Below are positions 21,434-31,267 of a stretch of DNA of 64,000 nt, one piece after another. Where the stretch lies: NCBI GenBank assembly GCA_002503825.1, contig DASP01000012.1:62001-126000 (forward strand), in the 5' to 3' direction. Under the pieces are notes generated by a model that had not been told where the DNA came from, searched no databases, and saw only the letters and a program-made list of their open reading frames with translations. This stretch comes from Methanoregulaceae archaeon UBA467 (GTDB lineage Archaea; Halobacteriota; Methanomicrobia; Methanomicrobiales; Methanospirillaceae). Every line of letters begins with the position of its first letter. Positions within the stretch are counted from its first letter, which is position 1. A program made the position numbers and the translations under genes.

Positions 21434-21595
21434 CGTCGTTCGATCCTGAACGGTGGCCGGCCGGTATCTGCCATCTGTTCATCTGGATATCAGTCTCAGA
21501 TAAAATCATTGTATCTGAAGGAAGTTGTATGCAGATTTTTTATTCCCACCATGACCAGCCATACACCGGACGATAAATCCACAACCATTTTCCTG

Positions 21596-23056
21596 ATGAC
21601 GACAAATCCATTATTTATGATTACCCGGACCCTCCTTCTTGTTTTTGCCATCCTGTTCATTGCAGGACTTTTCACCGGCTGTATCCAGAATAATGAGCCG
21701 GAGACTCAGGCACCGCAGGTAACGTCCCCTGTTACCACGAATGCGGTTACTACCCCTTCAGCGTCATCCACTACGATAACGACCACACCAGCCCTTATCG
21801 CATTTGTTGACCGGGCCGTGCAGTACGCACGGGAGAACGGGAGAGAGAACGCAATTGCAACATTCAATGACCCGGATGGGATCTTTTCGACCGGGAACCT
21901 GTATATCTTTGCCGAGGATTATAACGGGACCGCACTTGCCGAGCCGTTCGAACATGAAATCGCAGGGACAAATATCCTCGATATTACCGACACGTTCGGG
22001 ACCCCGGTTGTCCGGAACCTTGGCGAGACCGCCCGGTTCGGGAAAGGATTCGTCAGCTACGCCTATCCGAACCCGCATAATAACTATATGGTGGAACAGA
22101 AGCTCTCGGTCGTCGCGGACGTGGACGGGACTTATTACGTGGGAGCCGGGTTCTATGCTTCAGACGGGGACATATACCCGTCTGTCGTCCTGAACACTTC
22201 AGGAAAACAGCCTGACATCGGGGATCTCGTGGCATACGTGAAGAGTACGGTCGCCTGTGCCAGGGCGAACGGAAAAGAAAAGTCCCTCGCGGTCTTCAAC
22301 GATCCGCACGGACCGTTCGTACAGGGCCAGCTGGTCGTCATGGCCTTCGATTTCAATGGCACGAACCTTGCAAGCCCGCCGTATGCACCCGAAGTGGCAC
22401 TCAACAGGATCAACCTGATCAATTACCATGACCCCGACGGCGTGGACACCATCCGCGGGATGCGGGATCTCGCGAAACAGGGAGGAGGGGTCTTCTACAC
22501 GGTCGCGAAGGTCACGGTTGACGGGAAGGAGATTTACCTGCCCAAGATCGATTATGCCGAACCGGTCGACGATACATGGTGGCTTTTTTCAGGGATCATC
22601 GATCCTGAGTATACACAGGCCGCAACCGGGAACCTGACCGGCATCCCGGTCCGGACCCACACCCGGGTAGAACTCTTTAAACTGGTCAGCGATGCCGTCA
22701 CGTTCGCACAGTCGAACGGAAAAGAAAAGACTCTTGCCGTTATCAACGATCCGGAAGGGCAGTTTGTCAACGGCGATCTCTATGTCTGGGCCGAGTCGGC
22801 CGACGGCACGCTCCTCGCCGACCCGTTCTGGAAATCAGGTATAGGGCAGAACTACATCGACTTTACTGATATCTACGGGATGGAGACCACCCGGGTCGGG
22901 ATCGATGCCATGCAGAACGGCACCGGGTTCTATCATGCATTATTCCCAAATACCGCGGAGAACGGGACTGCCTTTGTGCCAAAACTTATCTTCATGAAGC
23001 CGGTCGACGGGAACTGGTGGATCGGCGGGGGAGTATATGGAATTGAGGTCGGGTGA
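21596..23056 (+). CDS. Lipoprotein with three tandem Cache-like sensor domains
   Basis: 486 residues from the ATG at 21596; the ATG at 21617 is as likely, and no clear ribosome site separates them. A lipobox (FIAGLFTGC) anchors it outside. After a Thr/Ser-rich linker come three copies of one domain of about 125 residues, near 75-200, 210-340 and 355-486. Each opens with a helix containing an A-x-x-NGxE core, then FNDPDG or INDPEG, and ends with a WW or YY pair and a G-rich strand. This is the single-Cache type of small-molecule-binding domain found in transducers and kinases. There is no kinase or methyl-accepting part, so it might be a stand-alone binding protein acting with a separate receptor. 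Confidence 0.85.
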   Translation: MTTNPLFMITRTLLLVFAILFIAGLFTGCIQNNEPETQAPQVTSPVTTNAVTTPSASSTTITTTPALIAFVDRAVQYARENGRENAIATFNDPDGIFSTGNLYIFAEDYNGTALAEPFEHEIAGTNILDITDTFGTPVVRNLGETARFGKGFVSYAYPNPHNNYMVEQKLSVVADVDGTYYVGAGFYASDGDIYPSVVLNTSGKQPDIGDLVAYVKSTVACARANGKEKSLAVFNDPHGPFVQGQLVVMAFDFNGTNLASPPYAPEVALNRINLINYHDPDGVDTIRGMRDLAKQGGGVFYTVAKVTVDGKEIYLPKIDYAEPVDDTWWLFSGIIDPEYTQAATGNLTGIPVRTHTRVELFKLVSDAVTFAQSNGKEKTLAVINDPEGQFVNGDLYVWAESADGTLLADPFWKSGIGQNYIDFTDIYGMETTRVGIDAMQNGTGFYHALFPNTAENGTAFVPKLIFMKPVDGNWWIGGGVYGIEVG

Positions 23057-23527
23057 CAGGGTGAGGGGACTGAATAATCTCTTTTTATTTGGGTTTCGGG
23101 TGAATTTTCCGAGAATATCTTTCTTGTAAGTTGAATGGGTGTATAAAAAGAGGGGCGTTGTTCTCTCCTGAAGATCTAAATAATTGATAGTTAATCTCAA
23201 ATGGAGATTTTTGAGAGATTCCGGGAGACAGATTGGGATCTTCTGTATCTGTGTCCAGAAAACGACATGATTCTACATAAAAATAATGGATATTTTCACT
23301 TTCTTCCTACTATAAATGTCGACGCCCCCGAAGGGCGTCCCGGCAGCGGTTCAGTGACTTCTCATTACTTCCTTAAAGATCTGAGTATCTGTAAACCCAT
23401 ACAAAACAGCAAGGAGCCAAAAAAAAGGCAATCCCCTCTCCCTGAATGATACAAATCATCAGTCAGTCATAAAATGATGAGATTATTGAAAAATACAAAA
23501 AAAAGATATGAGATTTGAACCCCGGTT
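23057..23527. other. Intergenic between convergent genes
   Basis: T-rich DNA at 23082-23090 can stop the Cache gene. A hairpin with stem GACGCCC/GGGCGTC lies near 23321-23339. A plus-strand frame of 82 codons (23201-23449) has no recognisable features and I do not call it. Confidence 0.4.
23497..23504 (-). terminator. Oligo-T terminator of the beta-helix gene
   Basis: Eight A on the plus strand, so eight T on the coding strand, 24 bases after the stop of the minus-strand gene. Confidence 0.45.
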
Positions 23528-26500
23528 TCATGTCACCGTGATGCAGTCCTGGCATATTGTCGTGTTGCTCTGCAGTTTCCCGCCCGTCGTCGACCAGACT
23601 GTCATCTGGACAGAATAGGTACCGGACCTTTTATAGGTATGAACGGGATTCGGACTGCTTGAGACTGCCAGGTCGCCGAACGAATACCGGTACCCGGTGG
23701 GGTTACCAGTCGAAGTGTCGGTAAAGAACACAGTCAGCGGTGCTGCTCCGGCCAGAGGCTGAGCATTGAATTGTGCCAGGAGTTCGCTGCCGGGTGCGCC
23801 GGTCACGGTAATATACCCGGTCTTCTCCGTAACCGTGGTTAGAATCTTCGAATTCTCCAGCTTCATGATGCTCAGGCTCACGGCGTAGGTGCCCGGAGAC
23901 CGGTAGGTGTGCACCGGGTTCTGTGAACTCGAAGTTGAGCCGTCACCGAAGCGGTAATACCACCGGAACGGTTCCCCGCTTGACGTATCAGTGAACTGCA
24001 CGGTCAGCGGTGCATACCCTTCCACCGGCTCGCCGGTGAAATCCGCGTAGAACGGCGGTGCGGTCCTGGTATGGAGAGGAAGGTTATCCACGTTGTTCGC
24101 GTCAAGGACGTACGGCGCATTGCAGAACCCGTCGCCGCGGTCCGCGGTCACCTGCGACCAGCCGGTCCCGTCAGGGTTCGCCCAGTAATTCCCGCCAAGG
24201 AACGGACCGTCCACGATATTTGTTCTGGCGATCTTTGGCGAATTCCAGAAAGCACCGGTCACGACACTCTCCGAAAGGTCGATATTCACATCGTTTGAGA
24301 AGTAGTTATCCCAGATGATAAGGTCAGTTGAATTGAACAACCCAATTCCGGGCCCTTCGTTGTTACGGATATGGCTGTGAATAACACTGAGGTCATTGCC
24401 ACCAAGTATTATCCCTGCGGCCCCGTTGGAATCAGCGATAACGTCATCGATGAAGACCTCTTCCGAGTCTTCAACGTCGAGGCCGGCAAAATTATTCAGG
24501 CTGGCATTCACATTCCTGACCAGCAGACCCCGGCAGTTTTCAGCCTGTATTCCTGTCCCTGTCATCCTCCCCTCGTTTGAATTAGCGTCCGAGCTGATTA
24601 TCCGGGTTGTTTCCGACTCCTGTATCCAGAACCCGGTAACAACATTTTCTGAAGCGGAACACCCGCCAAAACTGACATCCTCGCTCTCCACGACCAGGAA
24701 TCCTGCCTGGTTCTTCGTTGCAGTCACGTTCCGGATTGTTGCAGTGTTGGATCCAATGATAAAGACCCCGTACTCGTTGTTTTCAAGTGAAAGGTCCTGT
24801 ACGGTAAGATACGGGCAGGCTATTGCCCAGACCGTTCCCGCCCCGGTGGCATCATCAACAACGGCATTGTGCTTATCGACAAGGTAGTAAACCGGCTTTC
24901 CGTCAACCGTATTGGTGGTATCGACTTCGTGGTAGTATTGTTCAATCCCGTTGCCGTCAACCCCGAAATTCATCTCGTTTTCATACATCACGTTCCCGGA
25001 GAGATTCGCATCCCGGCCTGAATCGAGCAGGATCCCGGACCCGCACCCGCTCACCGTGTTGTTCCTGACAACGTAGTCATTCCTGATGATCCATATGCCC
25101 CACCCGCTTCCTGAAATGGTGTTCTCCGCAATGGTGCAGTTCATCACCGTGTCTTCTGATGCTGCGGTCATGAAGATCCCGCCGTTGCCCTCGTTATCAC
25201 TGAACTGGTTCCCGATCACCAACATATCCTGCGAATCATCGTTCCAGATGCCGGTGTTGACATTTTCATTTATAACACACCCGGATACGAGCAGTCCGGT
25301 GTTCCCCAACGCGAGGATTCCATAGCCTCCGACATATGGTAGTTCGTCACCCCATCCGTTGTGACTGATGGTCGAATCAAGAATGTGCGTCCCGGTGGAA
25401 TTTGCAAGACTCAGTCCATTCCCTCCAAACCAGAGACCGTTGTCTTCCCAGGGGATATTGTCCTGAATTATGCATCTTTCAATAGTACAGTCTGAAGAAG
25501 CAGCTATCGCAATCCCCTGCAGGTTCCCTGTTGCCTGGCAATCGTATATTCCTGTTCCGTCAACGTCCTCGCACGCAAATCCATACATCCACCCGGTGAC
25601 GGTGAGGTTTCGGATGATGATGTTCGAATACACTTCTGCTTCTCCTCCGGCACCGACCCCGACCGACTCCCACAGGCTTGATCCCCCGAGAGTATGCCCG
25701 TCACCGTTCAGTACGACATCCGATGCCGTAATTAAAATCGCCGTCTCCGCAGTTGAGTTAAAAAGGTCGTTCATCAGCCGGTAGCGTCCCGGCTGGTTGA
25801 TCACTGCAGGAGCATAGATCTCAATTTCTCCCTCGTACGCATGCAGCGGGAGATAATCGGTGTTGTTGGCATCGGTGACAAACGGTGCGTTGCAGAACCC
25901 GTCTCCCCGGTCAGGAGTTACCTGTGACCAGCCGGTCCCGTCAGGTTTCGCCCAGTAGTTCCCGCCGAGGTACGGCCCGCCGACGATGTTGGTTCCGGAG
26001 GTTTTGGTCAGGTTCCAGATATTTATCGAGTCCGTCTCTTCTCCATGTGCCGGTATCCCTCCCCACTGTATCTCCGGTCCCCATACCGGGCCGAACTCCC
26101 TGGGTTCACCCAGGCCAGGATTGCCTCCATAATCAACGAATAACGGGGTTTCGCTCTGGATGTAATTATTTGTAAACTGGTTGTTCAGGACGAGGCCCCC
26201 GCCAGTGGTGATGTTATTGAAAAGGTATACCCCGAAATACTCCCCTTCGCCGTTGATGACGGTATTATTGTAAAAGACATTATCCTGGGCAGCGTTCAGG
26301 TTTATCCCTATCCCGCTGTTTCGTATGGTATTGTTCAGGCATGCCGTGTTGACCGTGAAATAGATAAGCAGTCCCCGGCTGTTATGTTCAATGTTATTAT
26401 TTGCAATAGTGACTCCCGCCCCGTTTGCATCACTCGTCACAATCGCCTGGTCCAGACCGGTCATGGCCCCGGTGTAAGTGTTTCCGGTGATCAGAACATT

Positions 26501-28009
26501 TTCAGAATCCCCTGTGTGAATAACTATTCCACTGTCCATGTATTCTGAAAAAGAATTCCCCGAGATCAGGGCGTTGGTATTATCTCCTACCCCGAGCCCG
26601 AAAAATGACCCTGTAAAAGTATTGTTTACAATATCTGAATCAGAAGATCCGATCAGCATCATCCCGTTGTTGGTATTCAGCAGTCTGCTCCCGGAGACCG
26701 TTGTCCCGGTACAATTGTAAATACCCACGCCGAGATTTGAGTTTTCGATGGTGCTGTCGGTGATTGTCATATCCGAACAGCTGAGCATTACCACCATTGC
26801 AGGGGTCTGGCCGTCGATGGAAATCCCGCTCTCTCCCTCGTAAAACAGGACCGGTTTTCCATCGGCAGTGTTCGTTGCATCAAAGGTAAGGTTCGGGATA
26901 AAATTGGGTCCCGGCGCATATCCGAACGCGAAGGGCATCACATTTGTCACCGTATTTCCTGACACTACGGAATCTGTTGTTGTCTGCAGGTAGAACCCTG
27001 ATGTTCCCCATAACGGGTTTACGCTACATTCCTTCACGGTATTGTCCTGTATAATAAACCCGTTAAGGTCTGAAATGCTGATCCCGTCGGCACCCATATA
27101 TGATTCCTGGACGAGGTTATCCTTCAGAATACCGCCGGAAATGGAGTTTATGGCGATATTGGGAGATGAAGACTGGGATCGTGTAACGGTATTTTCTGCA
27201 ATCGTCGCATTAAAAACGTGATACTCCCCGGAGGTGGACATAAATCCGCCGGTGTATATTCCATACCCGGAAGGTTCAAAGACAGTGTTCCCTTGTATGA
27301 GAATGTCATGGATCTCCGGGAACGTTATCGCACCGGAAGACGAGCTCGCGACCGTAATCCCATGGCCCAGAAGCGAATTATTGATGACGTTTATACCGGA
27401 ATACGGAGTGTCGGTGCTGGTGAACGAAAGGGCGATGTTTAAGTTTTCCAATGTACAGCCCCGGATGGTAAGTTGTGACATGTCTTGCAGGTAGATTCCA
27501 CCTCCGCCAACGGATTCCAGTGTACATCCCATGATTGTGATACCGGAGAGGCTTTCACCGGTGATAACCGCATCATCCGGGTCATCCGGGTTATACCCGG
27601 TAATCTCCAGTGACTGCAGGGCGAGGTTATTTCCCTGTATATTTACACCAGATACCCTGCCGGGTGTGATCTTCAGGTTCCCGAGGGTCACACCGTCAGC
27701 CTGGATGACAACCGGGGTATCCTCGTCAGGATCTCCGATTACCGGCATTCCACCGGTTCCCGTAATTATGAGGGTCTTATTTACCACGATCGATTCAGGG
27801 TATATACCTGCCATGACCTCGATAGTATCCCCGTCGGCAGCGAAGTTGATTGCTTCCTGGATGCTCGTGAAGTTGCATCCCGACGGGCAGACCGTATATG
27901 TTTCTGCAGATACGGGCGTACAGAGTGCGATACAGAATATACATCCGATAAGGATGAAGAAATGGACCCGAAGGTCTTTATTATTGCCAGATGCCACCTT
28001 TTGATACAC
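23528..28009 (-). CDS. Giant secreted right-handed beta-helix (NosD/CASH) protein with two PKD domains
   Basis: 1493 residues starting at a GTG with GGAGG seven bases before it. Signal peptide about 1-35. The body is two parallel beta-helix blocks (about 40-640 and 690-1290) made of short repeats rich in Asn, Gly, Ser and Thr, of the NosD/pectate-lyase-like type. Each block ends in the same cassette with NYWA.PDGTGWSQVT and RGDGFCNAP, seen in methanogen disaggregatase-like and NosD surface proteins. Two PKD domains finish the protein (about 1322-1405 and 1411-1493). Such proteins bind or cleave polysaccharide, or build the cell surface. I see no catalytic residues I can name with confidence, so binding or structure is the safer guess. 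Confidence 0.9.
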   Translation of the reverse strand: MYQKVASGNNKDLRVHFFILIGCIFCIALCTPVSAETYTVCPSGCNFTSIQEAINFAADGDTIEVMAGIYPESIVVNKTLIITGTGGMPVIGDPDEDTPVVIQADGVTLGNLKITPGRVSGVNIQGNNLALQSLEITGYNPDDPDDAVITGESLSGITIMGCTLESVGGGGIYLQDMSQLTIRGCTLENLNIALSFTSTDTPYSGINVINNSLLGHGITVASSSSGAITFPEIHDILIQGNTVFEPSGYGIYTGGFMSTSGEYHVFNATIAENTVTRSQSSSPNIAINSISGGILKDNLVQESYMGADGISISDLNGFIIQDNTVKECSVNPLWGTSGFYLQTTTDSVVSGNTVTNVMPFAFGYAPGPNFIPNLTFDATNTADGKPVLFYEGESGISIDGQTPAMVVMLSCSDMTITDSTIENSNLGVGIYNCTGTTVSGSRLLNTNNGMMLIGSSDSDIVNNTFTGSFFGLGVGDNTNALISGNSFSEYMDSGIVIHTGDSENVLITGNTYTGAMTGLDQAIVTSDANGAGVTIANNNIEHNSRGLLIYFTVNTACLNNTIRNSGIGINLNAAQDNVFYNNTVINGEGEYFGVYLFNNITTGGGLVLNNQFTNNYIQSETPLFVDYGGNPGLGEPREFGPVWGPEIQWGGIPAHGEETDSINIWNLTKTSGTNIVGGPYLGGNYWAKPDGTGWSQVTPDRGDGFCNAPFVTDANNTDYLPLHAYEGEIEIYAPAVINQPGRYRLMNDLFNSTAETAILITASDVVLNGDGHTLGGSSLWESVGVGAGGEAEVYSNIIIRNLTVTGWMYGFACEDVDGTGIYDCQATGNLQGIAIAASSDCTIERCIIQDNIPWEDNGLWFGGNGLSLANSTGTHILDSTISHNGWGDELPYVGGYGILALGNTGLLVSGCVINENVNTGIWNDDSQDMLVIGNQFSDNEGNGGIFMTAASEDTVMNCTIAENTISGSGWGIWIIRNDYVVRNNTVSGCGSGILLDSGRDANLSGNVMYENEMNFGVDGNGIEQYYHEVDTTNTVDGKPVYYLVDKHNAVVDDATGAGTVWAIACPYLTVQDLSLENNEYGVFIIGSNTATIRNVTATKNQAGFLVVESEDVSFGGCSASENVVTGFWIQESETTRIISSDANSNEGRMTGTGIQAENCRGLLVRNVNASLNNFAGLDVEDSEEVFIDDVIADSNGAAGIILGGNDLSVIHSHIRNNEGPGIGLFNSTDLIIWDNYFSNDVNIDLSESVVTGAFWNSPKIARTNIVDGPFLGGNYWANPDGTGWSQVTADRGDGFCNAPYVLDANNVDNLPLHTRTAPPFYADFTGEPVEGYAPLTVQFTDTSSGEPFRWYYRFGDGSTSSSQNPVHTYRSPGTYAVSLSIMKLENSKILTTVTEKTGYITVTGAPGSELLAQFNAQPLAGAAPLTVFFTDTSTGNPTGYRYSFGDLAVSSSPNPVHTYKRSGTYSVQMTVWSTTGGKLQSNTTICQDCITVT

Positions 28010-28217
28010 AAATATTCCTCCCGTGAAGAATCTTGTATGTGTTGTGATTTATTTACAGGCAGTTATAATTTTCCTCCGCGATAACCGCAGTCCGGGCCCC
28101 GGCTGCATCGTAACGGGTAAGTGCTTCACGTACCGGGCATCAGGTGTATTGCCATGTGAAGGTATCAGCCACCAGTTGCACCGTAACCTTTAAGCCCTGT
28201 CGGTATATCGTAGAGGT

Positions 28218-29042
28218 ATGCACTCAAATCTCCACCATGTCGTCGTCATATTTATCATCCTTCTTTCTGTCCCGGCCGGTGTCATTGCAGCCGATCCTGC
28301 ACCGGCATGTCCATATGCGTCTATCCAGCCGGACGATCGTCCCTGCGTCATCATGAGCGGCTGGAACACACTCCTGTCAGGGTTACCCGGATCAGGAGGC
28401 CTATTCACAACACCCCTGACGGTCTCCGGCACTGTCTGCGTGAACGGATCGGAAAGCCCGCTTATCGATCAACTTCTCCTCGGGAACCTTGAATTCCGGG
28501 AAAATGCCTTTAATGAAGATCTCGCACGGTACCAGGACCTGGCCACGGCCCAGTATCCCGGTGTCCTCTGGATAGGATGTTCCGATTCGCGTGCGGACCC
28601 CGAACGGATTACCGGTGCCCTGCCCGGGGACCTGTTCGTGACCCGGAACGTCGGCAATATTGTGCCAAACCACGACTGGAACCTTGCTGCGGTTATTGAA
28701 TATTCAATCAATTACCTGCAGGTGAAGGAGATCGTTGTCTGTGGCCATTCCGACTGCGGTGCGATGAAAGCACTGGATGCAGACCTTAAGGACCCGTATA
28801 TCCCGCTCTGGCTCAACGATGCACGTGATGCAAAGACACGTATCGATGCCCGCATTCCGGCAGCAACGACCCCCGAAGAGCAGAAAGAACGTGCCCGCCA
28901 GTTAGAGATCGAAAATGTGAGACTGCAGATCGAGCACCTGATGACCTACCCCTCTGTCAGGGAGGCGGTTGCCGACGGAAGAATCCAGGTCCACGGCCTT
29001 TACTATGACCTTGCAACAGGCACCCTTTCACGGGTGATCTGA
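28218..29042 (+). CDS. Exported beta-class carbonic anhydrase
   Basis: 274 residues. Residues 1-25 are a clear signal peptide. The mature part has the beta-class core: zinc ligands Cys121 (in WIGCSDSRADP), His177 and Cys180 (in CGHSDCGAM), with the Asp123-Arg125 dyad that controls access. It converts CO2 and bicarbonate. Most beta-class enzymes are cytoplasmic; this one should act outside the membrane, perhaps supplying CO2 at the cell surface to a CO2-reducing methanogen. About 60 residues between the signal and the core are additional and contain three Cys. A TATA-like TTTAAG near 28190 suggests a very short or absent leader. An 84-bp tandem repeat begins at its stop codon. Confidence 0.92.
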   Translation: MHSNLHHVVVIFIILLSVPAGVIAADPAPACPYASIQPDDRPCVIMSGWNTLLSGLPGSGGLFTTPLTVSGTVCVNGSESPLIDQLLLGNLEFRENAFNEDLARYQDLATAQYPGVLWIGCSDSRADPERITGALPGDLFVTRNVGNIVPNHDWNLAAVIEYSINYLQVKEIVVCGHSDCGAMKALDADLKDPYIPLWLNDARDAKTRIDARIPAATTPEEQKERARQLEIENVRLQIEHLMTYPSVREAVADGRIQVHGLYYDLATGTLSRVI

Positions 29043-29478
29043 ACAGGGCGTTCCCGGACCTGCAGTTATGGAAATATCAGGATTGTCATGGCGGGGATAC
29101 CGGGATTCCCGGATGTATGTATAGAGCAGGGCAGGTCCCGGACCTGTAGTTATGGGAATGCCGGTTTTGTCATGGCGGGGATACCGGGATTCCCGGATAT
29201 ATGTATAGAGCAGGGCAGGTCCCGGACCTGTAGTTATGGGAATGCCGGTTTTGTCATGGCGGGGATACCGGGATTCCCGGATGTATGCATAGAGCAGGGC
29301 AGGTCCCGGACCTGTAGTTATGGGAATGCCGGTTTTGTCATGGCGGGGATACCCGGATTCCCGGATATATGCATAGAGCAGGGCAGGTCCCGGACCTGTA
29401 GTTATGGGAATGCCGGTTTTGTCATGGCGGGGATAACCGGATTCCCGGATATATGCATAGAGCAGGGCAGGTCCCGGG
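29041..29478. repeat. 84-bp tandem repeat, about five copies
   Basis: Units start at 29088, 29172, 29256, 29340 and 29424, each 84 bases, with partial copies at both ends (29041-29087 and after 29424). Copies differ at only a few positions. Each unit holds two short inverted repeats (CCGGGA-T-TCCCGG and GGTCC-C-GGACC). Since 84 is divisible by three, several frames stay open on both strands; these frames (28 residues repeated) are probably not genes. There are no spacers, so it is not a CRISPR array. Confidence 0.9.
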
Positions 29479-29761
29479 CAGGGGTATCCGCCGCCCCTGG
29501 CCTTCACCGGCCTTTTTACGTCAGAGGGTCTCCAGTGAAAGGAGCGATAACCATGCAGGCATGGCCGGGTGACTGAACATAGTCATGGCTTAAATCCCCA
29601 GGTACTCTGTGAACGGCTACGCCCTGATTCCTTGTGGAATGAGGATACGAAATTACGGGACCAAAGTTGCCCTTATAAAAAAAGGAGCCTGATATACAGG
29701 CCCTGCCAGGTGATGGGAAGATTTATCCATTCTACCGATGGAATCACCCTGAGGAATCGTC

Positions 29762-30133
29762 ATGATAGAGGAGATATCTGTACATCCGCCGAAAACAATT
29801 GGTTTTCTGGTGAAGGGGAGGCTGACCGAAGAAGATTATACCATGGTACTCATCCCGGGTATCGAGAGAGGCATAGACGAATTTTCAAAAGTCGGGGTAT
29901 TACTGCAGGTGGAGGATTTCAAGGGATGGACCCCCGGCGGGGCATGGGAAGATTTCAAGACCTGGCCGAAATTCCGGCATGTCCCGAAACTTGCGATGGT
30001 GAGCGATAAGTCATGGGATGAATTTCTGACCATGATGAGCCAGGTGTTTCTCGCATTTACCCATACCGAACTCAGGTTTTACCGTGCTGAACGAATAGCA
30101 GAAGCATGGGAGTGGCTTGGTACAGAAAAATAA
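29762..30133 (+). CDS. SpoIIAA-like (STAS-fold) protein
   Basis: 123 residues, the full length of the SpoIIAA-like family (lipid-binding STAS-type fold). Recognisable parts are the opening strand, GRLTEEDY, the amphipathic GIERGIDEF helix, the DFKGWTPGGAWEDF segment and the final TELRFYRAERIAEAWEWL. The family is often annotated as STAS/SEC14-domain and its role is unclear; binding of a small lipid or a regulatory contact is likely. It lies between the repeat array and a convergent esterase, with no operon partner. Confidence 0.85.
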   Translation: MIEEISVHPPKTIGFLVKGRLTEEDYTMVLIPGIERGIDEFSKVGVLLQVEDFKGWTPGGAWEDFKTWPKFRHVPKLAMVSDKSWDEFLTMMSQVFLAFTHTELRFYRAERIAEAWEWLGTEK

Positions 30134-30219
30134 TGTAATCAGATTTACGGCTATTGTGAATGAACCGGTGATGCTGCGGTCTCATCCAAAAATAAGAGGC
30201 TGAGGTAATATGCAGGGTA

Positions 30220-31104
30220 TCACCAGGTCATCTTCCTGATATACCGGCCGATTGACCGGATCGAATCATCACCTTCTGTTAATTCATCTGCAAAGATCTG
30301 CCAGCAGTGAAACATTCCTTCCACGAGTTCGAACTCTATTTCAACTCCTCCTTTCCGTGCTTTTTCTACAAACGTGATGATATCGTCCCGAAGCAGTTCG
30401 CCGCCTCCTGCCTGTATCAGGAGCGGAGGGAGTCCTCCGGGATCTGCAAAGAACGGGGAGGCGAGGGGCTGGCGTGGGTCTGCGCCATGCAGGTAGTTCG
30501 TGCGGATTGAATCGAGCCGCTGTTGCGTAATCCAGTCGGTGGAGCGGTTTTCCACCACCGAGCGGCCTTCAAAGAGCAGGTTTACCGCCGGTGACATGCA
30601 GACCGCACAGGACGGCAGCGGGATATTCCGGTCCCGGCATGCGACGAGGAGCGAAAGGACAAGAGTGCCGCCTGCAGAGATGCCGACCGGGACAACCGAG
30701 GACGGTGCAAACCCTTTCGCGAGCAGGAACCGGTAGGCATCAACCGCATCTTCGACAGGGTCAGGAAAATGATATTCGGGGGCAAGCCGGTAATCGACGC
30801 CGAACACCGGCATCCCGGCCGATTCCGCAAGCCTGCTGCAGAGACCGATATGGTCGGCGGTGGACCCGATGGTAAACCCGCCCCCGTGAAAGAAGAGCAT
30901 GGCCTTCCCGGGGTCCGTTCCAGGCAATGTCACCCATGTACCAGGCAGGCCGGGACGTATGGGTTCGGGACGGGTGGCCGGGTGACGGTCACTCTGGTGT
31001 TTCAGGTAAAACACTGAAAAATTCTTCCGAAGCGTCGTCATCGGGATATCTTTTCCCGGCGTATTGGCACGGAGTATATTGAGAAGTCCTGATATCTCTG
31101 CCAT
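30220..31104 (-). CDS. Alpha/beta hydrolase, hormone-sensitive lipase (family IV) esterase
   Basis: 294 residues. The oxyanion-hole motif HGGGFTIG, the nucleophile elbow GISAGGT, the acid in GGGELLRDD and the His in MFHCWQ are all there, so the enzyme should be active. Family members hydrolyse short-chain esters or, in some cases, amides. No signal peptide, so it is cytoplasmic. GGTGA stands four bases before the ATG. It is divergent from the pyruvate-decarboxylase-like gene with about 160 bases between the two starts; shared regulation is possible. Confidence 0.92.
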   Translation of the reverse strand: MAEISGLLNILRANTPGKDIPMTTLRKNFSVFYLKHQSDRHPATRPEPIRPGLPGTWVTLPGTDPGKAMLFFHGGGFTIGSTADHIGLCSRLAESAGMPVFGVDYRLAPEYHFPDPVEDAVDAYRFLLAKGFAPSSVVPVGISAGGTLVLSLLVACRDRNIPLPSCAVCMSPAVNLLFEGRSVVENRSTDWITQQRLDSIRTNYLHGADPRQPLASPFFADPGGLPPLLIQAGGGELLRDDIITFVEKARKGGVEIEFELVEGMFHCWQIFADELTEGDDSIRSIGRYIRKMTW

Positions 31105-31267
31105 TGGTTCACCGTTCGAACCAGGGGGTCTTATAACTGCTGCAATGGATTAAACCGGACACCAGTAACAGGTCAAACCGTTTTCCGGACTTCTTCGCCG
31201 GAGGAACGTCCGGGATAAAAAATATACGGGTGAGTCCCTAACTGCAGTAGTAATAACGGTGTTCATT

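Noticed and set aside
23201..23449. Plus-strand frame of 82 codons
   Set aside because: No family resemblance, signal peptide or ribosome site; it lies in AT-rich DNA between convergent genes.
23500..23530. tRNA T-arm-like sequence on the minus strand
   Set aside because: The loop resembles TTCAAAT but the stem does not pair and the site overlaps the end of a coding gene.
29041..29478. CRISPR array
   Set aside because: Units are contiguous with no unique spacers, and no cas gene is near.
29041..29570. Two frames of about 160 residues, one per strand, with a 28-residue repeat
   Set aside because: They arise from the 84-bp tandem repeat, whose period is divisible by three; no ribosome site or family match.
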